Counted from the first letter of the stretch, positions 35,103 through 45,130 are shown. The stretch is DNA of 64,000 nucleotides from Spongorhabdus nitratireducens (GCA_947387575.1 CANDOC010000004.1:310001-374000); one strand, 5' to 3'. Notes: generated by a model from the letters alone, not told the origin. Numbers and translations: made by a program.

Positions 35103-36284
35103 TTAGTCATTCTTCTGTTGTGCTGCGTACGCCTGAACTTTGGGTGCAATGCCCATTAGTTTGGTAATAATTCCCAGCATGATTTCATCGGCGCCACCGC
35201 CAATGCCGGTCAGGCGCAGGTCGCGGTGATAACGGTTGACCTGATTATCAAACATGTAACCCATGCCACCCCAGTACTGAACACAGGTATCGGTAACTTC
35301 ACGGGTCAGGCGGCCAGCCTTGAGTTTTGCCATGGATGCCAGCTTGGTAACATCGCCACCATTGATATAGGTTTCTGTTGCCTGATAAACCAGTGCCCGC
35401 AGGGCTTCGATTTCGGTTTGCAACTCGGCCAGCCGGTAATGAATGACCTGGTTATGCAGCACTGGTTGGCCAAAGGTTTTACGCTCACGCAGATATTCAA
35501 TCGTGTCATTGAGGCAGGACTCCATTGATTTGAGTCCCATGGCGGAGCCAAACAGACGCTCTTCCTGAAACTGAATCATCTGCATGGTAAAACCCGCACC
35601 TTCCTGACCAATCAGGTTACGACGAGGCACTCGTACATCGTCGAAAAATACCTGAGCGGTGTCCGATGATCGCATACCAAACTTGTTCAGCTTTTCAGAA
35701 AAACTGATTCCCGGCAGGTGGGAAGGCACAACAATCAATGACTTGTTTTTGTGAGCCGGATCATCAGAGGTATTGGCCAGCAAACAGAAAAAGTCCGCCT
35801 GTGTCGCATTGGTAATCCACATTTTGGTACCGTTGATGATGTAGTCATCACCATCTTTCCGGGCCTGAGTTTTGGTTGCAGCCACATCGGAGCCGGCACC
35901 GGGTTCACTCACGGCAATCGAGGCTACTTTTTCTCCGGCAATGGCAGGAGCCAGAAATTCCTCTTTCAGTTCATTCGAACCGAAACGGGCCAGAGCTGGA
36001 GTGGCCATATCGGTTTGTACTCCGATGGCCAGTGATACACCACCGGACTGACAAAGTCCCAGCTCTTCTGAGAAGGCAACCTGATAGCTGTAATCCAGAC
36101 CCAGTCCGCCATGGGCTTCTGGTTTGGTAATTCCCAGCAAACCCAGATCGCCCATTTTTTTAAATACTTCATGGGCAGGGAAGGCACCGGCTTTTTCCCA
36201 CTCTTCGGTATGGGGGTTCAGTTCTTTTTCAACAAAGTCGCGGACGGTTTTCTGGATGGCCTTGTGTTCTTCAGTAAACAGCAT
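35103..36284 (-). CDS. atuD: Acyl-CoA dehydrogenase (AtuD-like)
   Basis: A 393-residue FAD-dependent acyl-CoA dehydrogenase. Visible family motifs are ITKPEAHGGLGLDYSYQVAF, SIAVSEPGAGSDVAATKTQA, GTKMWITNATQADFF, and C-terminal RDLRLTGIGGGADEIM. Glu in the latter part, not near 370-380, would be the catalytic base as in most family members. In the atu pathway AtuD oxidises citronellyl-CoA to geranyl-CoA; that role is inferred from neighbours. It lies between the two carboxylase subunit genes, as in Pseudomonas. Confidence 0.82.
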   Translation of the reverse strand: MLFTEEHKAIQKTVRDFVEKELNPHTEEWEKAGAFPAHEVFKKMGDLGLLGITKPEAHGGLGLDYSYQVAFSEELGLCQSGGVSLAIGVQTDMATPALARFGSNELKEEFLAPAIAGEKVASIAVSEPGAGSDVAATKTQARKDGDDYIINGTKMWITNATQADFFCLLANTSDDPAHKNKSLIVVPSHLPGISFSEKLNKFGMRSSDTAQVFFDDVRVPRRNLIGQEGAGFTMQMIQFQEERLFGSAMGLKSMESCLNDTIEYLRERKTFGQPVLHNQVIHYRLAELQTEIEALRALVYQATETYINGGDVTKLASMAKLKAGRLTREVTDTCVQYWGGMGYMFDNQVNRYHRDLRLTGIGGGADEIMLGIITKLMGIAPKVQAYAAQQKND

Positions 36285-36322
36285 GGGAGTGAATCCTTTT
36301 TATATCGTTATTGTTATTTAGT

Positions 36323-37948
36323 TCAGAACCGGCTGACGCCATAGCTGCTGGTATTTGTCTGCCTCAACTCAGATGCTTTGCAGATATCAAGTACATAAGC
36401 CAGTACCCGGCGGGTGTCGCGTGGATCAATCAGACCGTCATCCCATAAACGTGCAGTACAGGCCAGAGCTGTTGATTGAGCCGCCATCTGTGCCGCTGTT
36501 TTCTGCTCAATACCGTCGAGTAACTGACTGTTGTTTGCGTCATTAGTGTCTTGGCCACTTCGTGCCAGCTTATCTTCGGTAACGATACGCAGTACTTTAC
36601 CAGCCTGTGCAGCCCCCATTACGGCAGTGGTGCTGTTGGGCCAGGCGAAGATAAAGCGCGGATCAAAACCCCGGCCACACATGGCATAGTTGCCGGCACC
36701 GTAAGAGCCTCCCACGATAATGCTGATGCGCGGTACTTTGGCATTGGAGACGGCCTGAATCAGTTTGGAACCATGTTTGATAATGCCGTTGCGCTCGACT
36801 TCGGTTCCCACCATAAAACCGGTGGTATTGTGGATAAACAGAAGGGGAATGCCGGCCTGATCACAAAGCTGGATAAACTGTGCGGCCTTGCTGGCACCCG
36901 CCGGTGTAATCGGACCGTTGTTACCGATAATGCCGCAGGTCTGGCCTTCTATTTTGATATGGCCACAGACAGTCTGGTTATCAAACTCGGGTTTAAAGTC
37001 GAGGAAGTCAGAACTGTCGGCAATACGCGCCAGAATTTCCCGAACATCGTAGGGGGTTTTGGGGTCAGCGGGAACAATGCCTGCCAGTTCATCAGGACTG
37101 TAAAGCGGTTCTTCAAATGCCTGCTGTCGGGATGGCATTCCGGCATCCCATGAGACCATGGCCATCACATCCCGGGCAATTCGAATCGCATCCCGGTCAT
37201 CTTCAGCAAGATATTCACCGGTACCGGCTTGCTGGGAATGCATTTCTGCGCCGCCAAGCTCTTCATGAGTTGCTACTTCACCGGTTGCAGCTTTCAATAG
37301 TGGTGGGCCTGCCAGATACATTGTTGCCTGCTGCCGCACCATAATCACATAATCAGACATACCCGGCTGATAGGCTCCGCCTGCAGTTGCACTGCCATGG
37401 ACGACTGTAATCTGGGGAATACCGGCAGCCGAGAGTTTGGCCTGATTAAAAAAGGCACGGCCGCCAGGCGCAAAGGTTTCTGCTGCATAGTTAAGATCTG
37501 CCCCACCACTCTGAGACAGCGAGATTAACGGCAGTTTATTTTCAAGAGAGATCTTCTGCAGTCTCAGTCGCTTTTCCAGGGCAATAGGCGTGATTGTGCC
37601 GCCTTTCACTGCGTAGTTATCGACTGCGACCAGACAGCGAACGCCGGATACATAACCAATACCGGCGATGCAGGCTGCCCCTGCACCGGTACCATCCTTG
37701 TCGCCATACATCTTGTATCCGGCCAGTGAAGACAGCTCCAGAAACGGACGGCCCGGGTCTACTAATAGATTGAGTCGTTCCCGTGGTAGCAGTATGCCTT
37801 TTTTCTCATAACGGGCTTTTTTCTGGTGGGCAGTGTCTTCGACCAGTGTTTCGATATCCCGAAAAGCCCGCACATGAACATCCATGGCTTCACAGTTAGC
37901 GTGAAAACCGGCTGAGCTTGTATTTATATTTGTTTCCAGCCTTGGCAT
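36323..37948 (-). CDS. atuC: Acyl-CoA carboxylase, carboxyltransferase subunit (AtuC-like)
   Basis: A 541-residue carboxyltransferase beta subunit with the two crotonase-fold domains of this class: RERLNLLVDPGRPFLELSSLAGY, the CoA site SGGADLNYAAETFAPGGRAFFNQ, VHGSATAGGAYQPGMSDY, and the second-domain NTTGFMVGTEVERNGIIKHGSK and GGSYGAGNYAMCGRGFDPRF. It pairs with the AtuF-like subunit. Whether it takes geranyl-CoA or methylcrotonyl-CoA depends on active-site residues I cannot align by eye. It is 10 bases downstream of the SDR gene. Confidence 0.85.
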   Translation of the reverse strand: MPRLETNINTSSAGFHANCEAMDVHVRAFRDIETLVEDTAHQKKARYEKKGILLPRERLNLLVDPGRPFLELSSLAGYKMYGDKDGTGAGAACIAGIGYVSGVRCLVAVDNYAVKGGTITPIALEKRLRLQKISLENKLPLISLSQSGGADLNYAAETFAPGGRAFFNQAKLSAAGIPQITVVHGSATAGGAYQPGMSDYVIMVRQQATMYLAGPPLLKAATGEVATHEELGGAEMHSQQAGTGEYLAEDDRDAIRIARDVMAMVSWDAGMPSRQQAFEEPLYSPDELAGIVPADPKTPYDVREILARIADSSDFLDFKPEFDNQTVCGHIKIEGQTCGIIGNNGPITPAGASKAAQFIQLCDQAGIPLLFIHNTTGFMVGTEVERNGIIKHGSKLIQAVSNAKVPRISIIVGGSYGAGNYAMCGRGFDPRFIFAWPNSTTAVMGAAQAGKVLRIVTEDKLARSGQDTNDANNSQLLDGIEQKTAAQMAAQSTALACTARLWDDGLIDPRDTRRVLAYVLDICKASELRQTNTSSYGVSRF

Positions 37949-37958
37949 AGCCTGATCC

Positions 37959-38837
37959 TCAACTCTCTTCGTTTTCTTTCAGTACGTCAGGCAATTCAGC
38001 CAGATGGAAACCATTGTAGGTTTCTACATTGCGGGCTTTGGTAGGGCTGGGCCAGGCAGCACTGCCTAACGGTGCGCCACCGTCGATACGGATGGTTTCA
38101 CCGTTGATAAATGCAGCACCTTCGCTCAGCAGGAAAGAGATAACCGAGCTGACTTCTGATTCGGTTGCCATTCGCTTCAGGGGAACATTGTTTTTCAGGG
38201 TCGGGATAATCTTTTTCATGGCACCTTCGTAGGTGTCCATGCCACTGGATGCAACCCAGCCGGGGGCAACAGCATTGACTCTGACACCACTTGGGCCCCA
38301 TTCAAAAGCAGCTGTCTTGGTTAGGTTGACCATACCGGCACGGGCTGCTCCCGAATGGGCCATACCCGGCATGCCATTCCAGTTGTCAGCGGTGATATTG
38401 ACGATCGCACCACCATGTTGCTTCATACTCTGGTTGTACACTTCCCGTGACATCAGAAAGCCGCCGGTCAGATTGGTTGCCACTACCGCTTCAAAGCCTT
38501 TGGCGCTGATACTTTCCATCGGTGCAGGAAACTGACCTCCGGCATTGTTTACCAGCCCGTGAATAACACCGAATTTTTCAACAATAGAAGCAATCGCTGC
38601 CTGTACACCCTCTTCATGACGTATATCCACAGACCATGAAACAACCTTGCCGCCTTCTTCCTCAATTTCGGCGGTTACCCGGTCAAGCTTTTCCTGACTG
38701 CGGCCGATCAGAATGACCTGGGCTCCCAGTGATGCCAGTTCATGTGCAGTACAGCGCCCAATACCACTGCCTCCACCCGTCACAATAATGTTCTTGCCGA
38801 CAAAAATTTCTGGATGAAGGACGGATTTATACGACAT
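37959..38837 (-). CDS. atuG: Short-chain dehydrogenase (AtuG-like)
   Basis: A 292-residue SDR with TGGGSGIGRCTAHEL, NNAGGQFPAPMESIS, NITADNWNGMPG and FEWGPSGVRVNAVAPGWV. It resembles the 2,4-dienoyl-CoA-reductase/peroxisomal trans-enoyl reductase group by the AGGQFPAP motif. The usual YxxxK is replaced by a segment HSGAARAGM, as in DECR-type enzymes that lack the Tyr, so a reductase acting on an enoyl-CoA is likely. It matches the position of AtuG in atu clusters and lies between atuA (24 bases) and atuC (10 bases). Confidence 0.78.
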   Translation of the reverse strand: MSYKSVLHPEIFVGKNIIVTGGGSGIGRCTAHELASLGAQVILIGRSQEKLDRVTAEIEEEGGKVVSWSVDIRHEEGVQAAIASIVEKFGVIHGLVNNAGGQFPAPMESISAKGFEAVVATNLTGGFLMSREVYNQSMKQHGGAIVNITADNWNGMPGMAHSGAARAGMVNLTKTAAFEWGPSGVRVNAVAPGWVASSGMDTYEGAMKKIIPTLKNNVPLKRMATESEVSSVISFLLSEGAAFINGETIRIDGGAPLGSAAWPSPTKARNVETYNGFHLAELPDVLKENEES

Positions 38838-38861
38838 GCTTAATACCTTGTTATTGTTGTT

Positions 38862-40679
38862 TTAATCGCAAAGTTTTGCAGCGAGTGCTGCGGGCACCGG
38901 AACCGGAAAATCAAGCAACTGCTGGGCAAAAGCCTTGCCCTGCGGATCAATCCGCAGGCTGGCGATTCCCCCGCCCCCCAGACTGTTTTCCAGCAGGAAG
39001 TTAAATGCCTGAATACCTGGCATAGCCCAGCGGGCAACCTTGCCACTGACCGGATCCAGAACATGTTGCATCCAGTCGGCAACGGCTTGCTCTGATAGTG
39101 CAGCTGCAATATAGGGCACATAGTCAGGATGACGGGCAATAACACCAATATTGGCGTGGTTACCCTTATCCCCGGAGCGGGCTACAGCAAGCTTGATCAA
39201 TGGGACGGTAGCATCAGTCTCTTCAGACACTGACGGAGTCTGTTCCTGAACAGGCGAAGGTGGTGTGCTTGAATAACCCTGCTCGGGCAGAACAACGTCA
39301 GTGATACTTCCCTCAATATCAACTTTCAGGTCGAGCCTGCTCTTCTCGACCAGGCATGACCATAACCTGATAACAGGGACAACCGAGGGGCGGCCACCCA
39401 CAAAGCCTGTCATCCCTGGAGCCATGGCGGTTGCTGCCTGGGCGATTTCCCGTGAGAAGATAGCCAGGGCTTCTTTCCGGCGGTGAGCAACAGCAATTTT
39501 TACGATCACTTCACGGCAGGAGGATATGCAACTATTTGTGCCATAGGTGCTTTCAGTGCCCAGTATCTCAATGCATTCACCTGAGTAATCACCAAGCTCC
39601 AATTCCTCAAATCGCCGCCTTGTTTTGTCAAGAATTGCACGAGCAACGATTTCTGCTTTTTTATTAGCATCGATACCGGCCAGCAGAAACGATGTAGTGG
39701 ATTTGAAACCATCACGATAGGTGGCAGATACCTTGTATTTATCAGTAGGAGCGTAACCTGTTGCGCCGGTTACCCTAACCCGGTTTGATCCTGTTTCTTC
39801 GAGAGATACTTGAGTGAAATCACAAATCACATCCGGGAGTAGATAAGCGCCTGGATCACCAATCTCGTATACCAGTTGTTCCGCGACAGACTCACGACAT
39901 ACGATGCCGCCAGTATTGTCTGGCTTACTGACTTCAAACCGGCCATCCGCTTCACAGGTGATCACAGGAAAGCCCATATTGCTGTAACCGTCAGCAACTT
40001 TTTCCCAGTCGGTAAAGTTGCCGCCGGTGCACTGAGCGCCACATTCAACAATATGACCTGCAAGGCTGGCCTGAGCCAGCTTGTTGTAGTCGGTCATCGA
40101 CCAGCCAAATTCATGAACCAGAGGCGCGGTTACAACAGCGCTGTCGACAATTCGTCCGGTAATAACAATATCTGCTCCGGCTTCAAGTGCCTGAATAATC
40201 GGTGAAGCACCAAGATAGGCATTCATGGTTACCAGGCCTTTCGGCATTGCTTCTTCGCTGAACATTTCTGTCGTGCCGGCTGCTGCCAGATCACTGGCCT
40301 GCGGCATCACATTATCACCGGTGACCAGTGCAACTCTCAAACTCAGGCCGGCCTGTTTGATCACAGCTTCGAGTGCATCACGGCAGGATTCGGGGTTCAC
40401 ACCGCCAGCGTTGCTGATAACACGAATCTTTTTATCAGCGATATCCTGCAGCAGTGGGCCTATAACCTGAAGGAAGTCTGTTGCATAACCCAGCTCCGTT
40501 TTTTTCATTCGGGCTGCAGCCATGATGGAGAGAGTAACTTCGGCCAGGTAGTCAAACACCAGATAATCGATATCTGCTTGTTTCACCAGCTGTGCTGCCG
40601 CAGTTTCGGTATCACCCCAGAAGGCGCTGGCGCAACCAATGCGGACGGTTTCCGGTTTGTTTTTATTGTTTTTTTCCAC
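38862..40679 (-). CDS. atuA: AtuA family protein
   Basis: A 605-residue protein of the acyclic terpene utilisation AtuA family. Residues about 13-450 are the conserved AtuA domain ([71 protein letters not shown]). After a variable linker the C-terminal 100 residues form the associated small domain ([20 protein letters not shown]). The biochemical role of AtuA is not established, but it is required for citronellol growth in pseudomonads. I start at the GTG at 40679, which has GAGGG 7 bases before it; an ATG at 40712 without a ribosome-binding site is the alternative. First gene of the operon. Confidence 0.85.
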   Translation of the reverse strand: MEKNNKNKPETVRIGCASAFWGDTETAAAQLVKQADIDYLVFDYLAEVTLSIMAAARMKKTELGYATDFLQVIGPLLQDIADKKIRVISNAGGVNPESCRDALEAVIKQAGLSLRVALVTGDNVMPQASDLAAAGTTEMFSEEAMPKGLVTMNAYLGASPIIQALEAGADIVITGRIVDSAVVTAPLVHEFGWSMTDYNKLAQASLAGHIVECGAQCTGGNFTDWEKVADGYSNMGFPVITCEADGRFEVSKPDNTGGIVCRESVAEQLVYEIGDPGAYLLPDVICDFTQVSLEETGSNRVRVTGATGYAPTDKYKVSATYRDGFKSTTSFLLAGIDANKKAEIVARAILDKTRRRFEELELGDYSGECIEILGTESTYGTNSCISSCREVIVKIAVAHRRKEALAIFSREIAQAATAMAPGMTGFVGGRPSVVPVIRLWSCLVEKSRLDLKVDIEGSITDVVLPEQGYSSTPPSPVQEQTPSVSEETDATVPLIKLAVARSGDKGNHANIGVIARHPDYVPYIAAALSEQAVADWMQHVLDPVSGKVARWAMPGIQAFNFLLENSLGGGGIASLRIDPQGKAFAQQLLDFPVPVPAALAAKLCD

Positions 40680-40798
40680 CGTATTCCCTCGATTAAACGG
40701 GCAGAGTGGCATGTCGTAAGCGCAGCAGTTGCCATGATAAAAGCAAGTATTGGCAAAAGTTGTGCACGACGTTGTTATTATTTGTTGAACGGACTATA

Positions 40799-40816
40799 CC
40801 AAGCAAGCGCTTGGTT
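40799..40816. promoter_or_regulatory. Candidate TetR operator upstream of the atu-like operon
   Basis: ACCAAGC and GCTTGGT form perfect 7-bp arms around AAGC, 120 bp before the atuA start. A symmetrical site of this length in front of an operon that encodes its own TetR protein is the expected arrangement for autoregulation. Confidence 0.6.
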
Positions 40817-40868
40817 TTGAAGAGTCAGGAATGCTTAGTGCATTCCTGACAATATTTGTGATGGGAAA

Positions 40869-42584
40869 TTACAGGGAAAGAGGTTGCAGGTTCAGATGAT
40901 CATGAATTCTGCCAAAATCATAAGCATGATCTGCTCCGGCAGGCACACCGATTCTGCCGAATTCAGAACAGGCTGGAACGAATCTTTTTTGGACAAATGC
41001 AGATTGTGCTGCCTCTTGATCCAGTTCCTCACCATGAACCATCGTTACCTTGTGAATGCTGACAACAGCGTCGACAGGTTGATTTCCTCTGGTTAAAGCA
41101 GCAATTTTGATGTTTGGGGAATCTTTTTGTGCGTCAAACCTGGTGCAGGCAACTATAAAGATGCCATTTCGATAAGGAATCTGCAGCCTGTTTTCCGAAG
41201 CGCGACTGACTTTATCGGCAGCCCGGATTTTGCCACTCATAAAGAATTTAAAGTGAAAACCCTCTTCATATGCAGGAGGTAGTTTGTACAGCAGAAGGGG
41301 GGAATGCCCTGTCGTGATCGGATGGGAATCCATCATAGCTTTTGTTGTAGGGATATTGGGTAGCAGCCCAATACAGTTCTGGCTTGCTTCCAGTGGAGCA
41401 TAGGCCAGCTCATGATGGTGAAGCTGCATGGTCAGATAGGCCTGGTCATCGTGAACAGTCGTCAGCATGCTGTGACAGGAGTTTGCCATTAACTTTGTTT
41501 GCTCATTTGGGCGTGGCCACATACTGGTAAGGTTGGAATAGGCATGCTTTTTCCAGCGCGGTGTTGAAGATGAAGGATCAGGTTCCGTAGAATACTGACA
41601 CATAATGATACCTCTGCCGTTACAACCGGCAGGTTCATTACTGGTGAGATAATCTACACCGGTAGCATACTCTCCGTTTCGACTGTCCAGAGTGACGACC
41701 AACAAAAACTCTGACTCCGTCTTCTCCCAAGAAATACCCGTAGCATAGTCAGGGAAGATTCTTGTCTGCAGGTCATCAATGTTTTTGCCCGCAGCTTCTT
41801 TTAGTCCTCCACGGGAGCGTGCATCTGTGTTTAGTACTGACGCTACAGTCCAGGGGTTGTCTACCGGAGTAACCGGGACATAGCAAACATTGTTATCTCT
41901 GTCCGGGAATGGACGTATGTCCATTCTGGGTGCATCTGTTTCGGCACCGGTGATGACAATTCTGAACACATGGTTGTCAGCAAGCGCAAATACTGCAGGT
42001 TGGTGGCCCTCTTTTTCATCACGGAATGGGCGGGAGAAATGTATCGGCATACCGAGATTTCTCAGTTTGAATGCTTCCAGCTCGGGGTTGAGCTCTTTAG
42101 AACTTGCTCCCTCGGTTTGATCTGTCTTCGTGGGGAATACTTCGTCGAGCTGTTGAATCAGGGCAGCATTCTGAAGGAGTGGCTTCATTCCGTAATCAGC
42201 AAGATTCCTGGTTTCGACCAGGCTTGCTGCCACCGATGCTACTACTCCGGCCTGTCCGGCATTTTCACGGTAAAGGTGGATCTGACCATCGATTGTGCCG
42301 ACAACGTGAAGACCTTCCGAGACCTGAACGTGCCGGGTAATAAATCCACAGTTATTAACACCTGTGTGTGGCACTGTTGGTGATTTTGGAATCCCGTCAA
42401 GAACAATATCTTTGTGGTTGAGGGGGGTATCAATATCGATTATTGATCGTACAAACAGTGTTGATGTTGTTGCTTCCGTACTGGCGGATCTGGATGTAAC
42501 CAGATTCAGGCCGGGACCAGCCATGGAGACCGGCACAGTAATGCTGGCAGTGATTGCCAGCAGCGCTGTGAGTTTACGAATCAT
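40869..42584 (-). CDS. Exported protein of unknown function
   Basis: A 571-residue protein that I do not recognise. Residues 1-22 are a signal peptide (MIRKLTALLAITASITVPVSMA-GPG). The mature part is polar with several Cys and His residues (GVNNCGFITRHVQV, YLTSNEPAGCNGRGIIMCQY, ANSCHSMLTTVHDDQAYLTMQLHHHEL). The alternating beta-like pattern suggests a repeat or propeller fold, but this is a guess. A polypurine ribosome-binding site (CTGGAGG) precedes the ATG. It is 80 bp downstream of the PqaA-like gene in the same orientation, so the two exported proteins may be cotranscribed. Confidence 0.7.
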   Translation of the reverse strand: MIRKLTALLAITASITVPVSMAGPGLNLVTSRSASTEATTSTLFVRSIIDIDTPLNHKDIVLDGIPKSPTVPHTGVNNCGFITRHVQVSEGLHVVGTIDGQIHLYRENAGQAGVVASVAASLVETRNLADYGMKPLLQNAALIQQLDEVFPTKTDQTEGASSKELNPELEAFKLRNLGMPIHFSRPFRDEKEGHQPAVFALADNHVFRIVITGAETDAPRMDIRPFPDRDNNVCYVPVTPVDNPWTVASVLNTDARSRGGLKEAAGKNIDDLQTRIFPDYATGISWEKTESEFLLVVTLDSRNGEYATGVDYLTSNEPAGCNGRGIIMCQYSTEPDPSSSTPRWKKHAYSNLTSMWPRPNEQTKLMANSCHSMLTTVHDDQAYLTMQLHHHELAYAPLEASQNCIGLLPNIPTTKAMMDSHPITTGHSPLLLYKLPPAYEEGFHFKFFMSGKIRAADKVSRASENRLQIPYRNGIFIVACTRFDAQKDSPNIKIAALTRGNQPVDAVVSIHKVTMVHGEELDQEAAQSAFVQKRFVPACSEFGRIGVPAGADHAYDFGRIHDHLNLQPLSL

Positions 42585-42664
42585 TTAATCTACCTCCAGG
42601 AGTTATAGATCATGCCCAAAGGTAGACAAACAGAGGTAGTTTACAGTTCCGGCTGTAAGTTGCG

Positions 42665-44299
42665 TTATCTGACGGGAGGATAAGATTCCGGTCGCACCAA
42701 AACCGGGGTGGTCAGTAGGAGAGGAGGTAAGCTTTTGTCCTCAAAAGAAAATTCCGTGAAAAATGCACTCCAGCCTTTGTCTGGAAATGAAATATCGAAC
42801 GTATATTTACAGGAAATGCCCTGACAGGTGGCATCGATATGCCGGGCTATATACCGAACAGGAGCTTCAGAGCCCCGGTTTATTCGAAAATCTCGAATGT
42901 CCGGACTTTCTGCCTGCCAGAAAAGTATATGATTCGGTCTTTGGGTTGTGGTCACCACAAGCTTTCCGTCTACCAGCTGCCATTTCAATTCGGGTAGCGG
43001 TGTTCCGGTGGCAATGTAGGCAGCAAAAGCAGTCAGGCTATCGGTTACTGTTGCAGCATTCTCCCGCACGATGTAATGAGGGTTATTGGGCAGAACCTGG
43101 GTATACGTTGGACCTTTTAGCTCTTTCAGGAAAAACTGCCAACTGTCCGGCAGGAAAAAGTCATCGCTGGAAGCACTGAGGACCAACTTGGGCTGGGTAA
43201 TACGATTTTTATAAGTAAATGGGTCAACCAGATGGAGTAGCAGCTCAAGATTTTGCCTTTCTATCTTTTGTTGTGGTGATAGCTGGCGTCCGGGCTCCAG
43301 TAGCTGCAACATGCTGCGGTAGCTGGCCACAGCGGGTGCCCAATGTCCGGCGTAGGCCATAAACTGATGCTGCATGCTGGGCACTGTATTCAGCACATCA
43401 ATGACGCCTGGCATGATGGCCACAACCCGTGGATCAAAGGCTGCGGTTAACCAGGTTATCCAGCCCCGCTTGGAGAGACCGCTGACAATAAACTTGTCGG
43501 CTGATGGCAGGTTGTGTCGGGCTAATAATGTTTGGGTAACATCCATCGCTTTCACTGCGGCTTTAAGCATCGGCAGTTGCAGTGGAACACTTGTATAAGT
43601 GTCAGGATTGGATATAAACCGCCTCCAGCTCCAGGCAATCAGGTCATCTTCCTTGTAGAAACCATGAGCGCCTCCGGGGGTGACCTTGCCTTCTTTTGTT
43701 GCTTGGGAGTTATCCTGGCTGAAACTGAAATACTGATTGGGTATGTCCTGTAAATGGACAACAATCAGCCCGGTTCTTGCAGCTATGGACTGAAAGTTAA
43801 GAGCATCTGATCCCGGTTGAGCCGGTGTACCGGCAATAGGATGCAGGGTTCCACCGTCGATATAGAAAATGATATGTCCTGAGTGTGATACTGCAGTCTG
43901 TGACTCGGGAATATAGAGTGTCAGGCGGTGTTGCCAGAGAGGAAAGTCGACCCCGGCGGCTTCACCCTCCAGCCAGCGCTGGGAAGTGAATTTGTATCCC
44001 AGCCGGCGGATGCGAAGTAACTTGCCATCCAGTTCAATTGTCTCACTGGTTTCGACATCAGGCTGCTGTGGCAGGGTAAAGCCATTGTCCTGTCGCTGCA
44101 GAAACGCTTGAATAATCTGCTCGGGATGTTGCTCGATCTGTTCGTGTGTGGCGCTGGTTGGCTGTACCACTTTATTACCCGGGTTATCCATGTCGGCTGC
44201 GGTCGTTGGTGAATTCTGTCCTGTAGCGGCTGTCTGCAGGGAGAATAACATCAGGCAAAGAACAAAAATGTATCGAGCACCGAAGGTCATGCACTTCAT
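42665..44299 (-). CDS. PqaA-like exported alpha/beta hydrolase (PhoPQ-activated pathogenicity-related family)
   Basis: A 544-residue protein with an N-terminal signal peptide (about 1-26, ending TAATG). The core carries the family signature FIVSGLSKRGWITWLTAAFDPRV, in which Ser is the probable nucleophile, followed by LVLSASSDDFFLPDSW (acid) and LPNNPHYI (His). The family takes its name from Salmonella PqaA, regulated by PhoPQ; its substrate is unknown. An insertion-free length close to PqaA (about 515) supports the assignment. No PhoP box was identified upstream. Confidence 0.85.
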   Translation of the reverse strand: MKCMTFGARYIFVLCLMLFSLQTAATGQNSPTTAADMDNPGNKVVQPTSATHEQIEQHPEQIIQAFLQRQDNGFTLPQQPDVETSETIELDGKLLRIRRLGYKFTSQRWLEGEAAGVDFPLWQHRLTLYIPESQTAVSHSGHIIFYIDGGTLHPIAGTPAQPGSDALNFQSIAARTGLIVVHLQDIPNQYFSFSQDNSQATKEGKVTPGGAHGFYKEDDLIAWSWRRFISNPDTYTSVPLQLPMLKAAVKAMDVTQTLLARHNLPSADKFIVSGLSKRGWITWLTAAFDPRVVAIMPGVIDVLNTVPSMQHQFMAYAGHWAPAVASYRSMLQLLEPGRQLSPQQKIERQNLELLLHLVDPFTYKNRITQPKLVLSASSDDFFLPDSWQFFLKELKGPTYTQVLPNNPHYIVRENAATVTDSLTAFAAYIATGTPLPELKWQLVDGKLVVTTTQRPNHILFWQAESPDIRDFRINRGSEAPVRYIARHIDATCQGISCKYTFDISFPDKGWSAFFTEFSFEDKSLPPLLLTTPVLVRPESYPPVR

Positions 44300-44428
44300 C
44301 TCTTTTCATAATTTTGCCTGAAGTAAAGACCTTAATCGGCATATTTCCCAGCCGGGTTAGTATAAGCATGCAGCTGGGGTGCGTTATTAGTGAACGATTG
44401 TTGATAGCGAACTATTGTTGTTGGCGAG

Positions 44429-45130
44429 CTATGACGCAGTGGTGTGATAGAGCCGGTTAAACAATCGGGGTTCATGCTCCGGGTTGATCCGGTAAAGTGC
44501 TGCCGGCCGGTTACTGCCATAGCGCATGGTTCCTGTAGGCTGCAGCAGGTTATCACTGAGGAAGCGGTTACGGATCGAACGCATGGGCGGAGCTTTTCCC
44601 AGCAGGGCTTCAAATACCTTGCGAATATCGGAGAGGGAGAATGTTTCAGGCAGCAGATAAAGCGGCAGGGTGCTGTACTGAACCTTTTTGGATAACCGCT
44701 CCATTGCTTGCTTTACCAGTGCGCCATGGTCAAAAGCCAGGGTCGAAGTCTCTCCCATAGCACTGACATCATGCCATTCCGCATCGGTACCGAGCTTCAG
44801 CTCGGCAGAAGGTGGAATCAGGGCATAGTAAACCACGGTCAGTGACCAGCCACGGGTATCCCGGAAATCATTGCCAATCGTAACCACCTGTTCGAGATAT
44901 GTCGGAGGCGTATCCAGCAGGGTCAGTAAATGGCGCTCTGCCGTATTATCCAGACAGCTGTCCAGCTCCGGTTCAATACGTCCGGCAGGCAGAGCCGGCA
45001 GGTCGGTATCGGGCCGGCTATGGGTTAATACCTGTAACTTGTTATCACGCAGTACAAAAGCGGCAATATCTACGGATATTAATGCTGTTGAAAGAAGCAT
45101 ACCGGTTTTGGCATCTGCAGACAGCGTCAT
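44429..45130 (-). CDS. nrtR: NrtR-type NAD-metabolism regulator (NUDIX-like domain plus winged helix)
   Basis: A 233-residue protein with an N-terminal NUDIX-like domain and a C-terminal winged helix (LPETFSLSDIRKVFEALLG, SIRNRFLSDNLL). The NUDIX box is degenerate (LPAGRIEPELDSCLDNTAERHL lacks the REUxEE core). This is common in NrtR repressors, which bind ADP-ribose as inducer without hydrolysing it. It is divergent from the fused nicotinamidase-NAPRT gene, its likely target, with a perfect palindrome between them. Confidence 0.85.
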   Translation of the reverse strand: MTLSADAKTGMLLSTALISVDIAAFVLRDNKLQVLTHSRPDTDLPALPAGRIEPELDSCLDNTAERHLLTLLDTPPTYLEQVVTIGNDFRDTRGWSLTVVYYALIPPSAELKLGTDAEWHDVSAMGETSTLAFDHGALVKQAMERLSKKVQYSTLPLYLLPETFSLSDIRKVFEALLGKAPPMRSIRNRFLSDNLLQPTGTMRYGSNRPAALYRINPEHEPRLFNRLYHTTAS

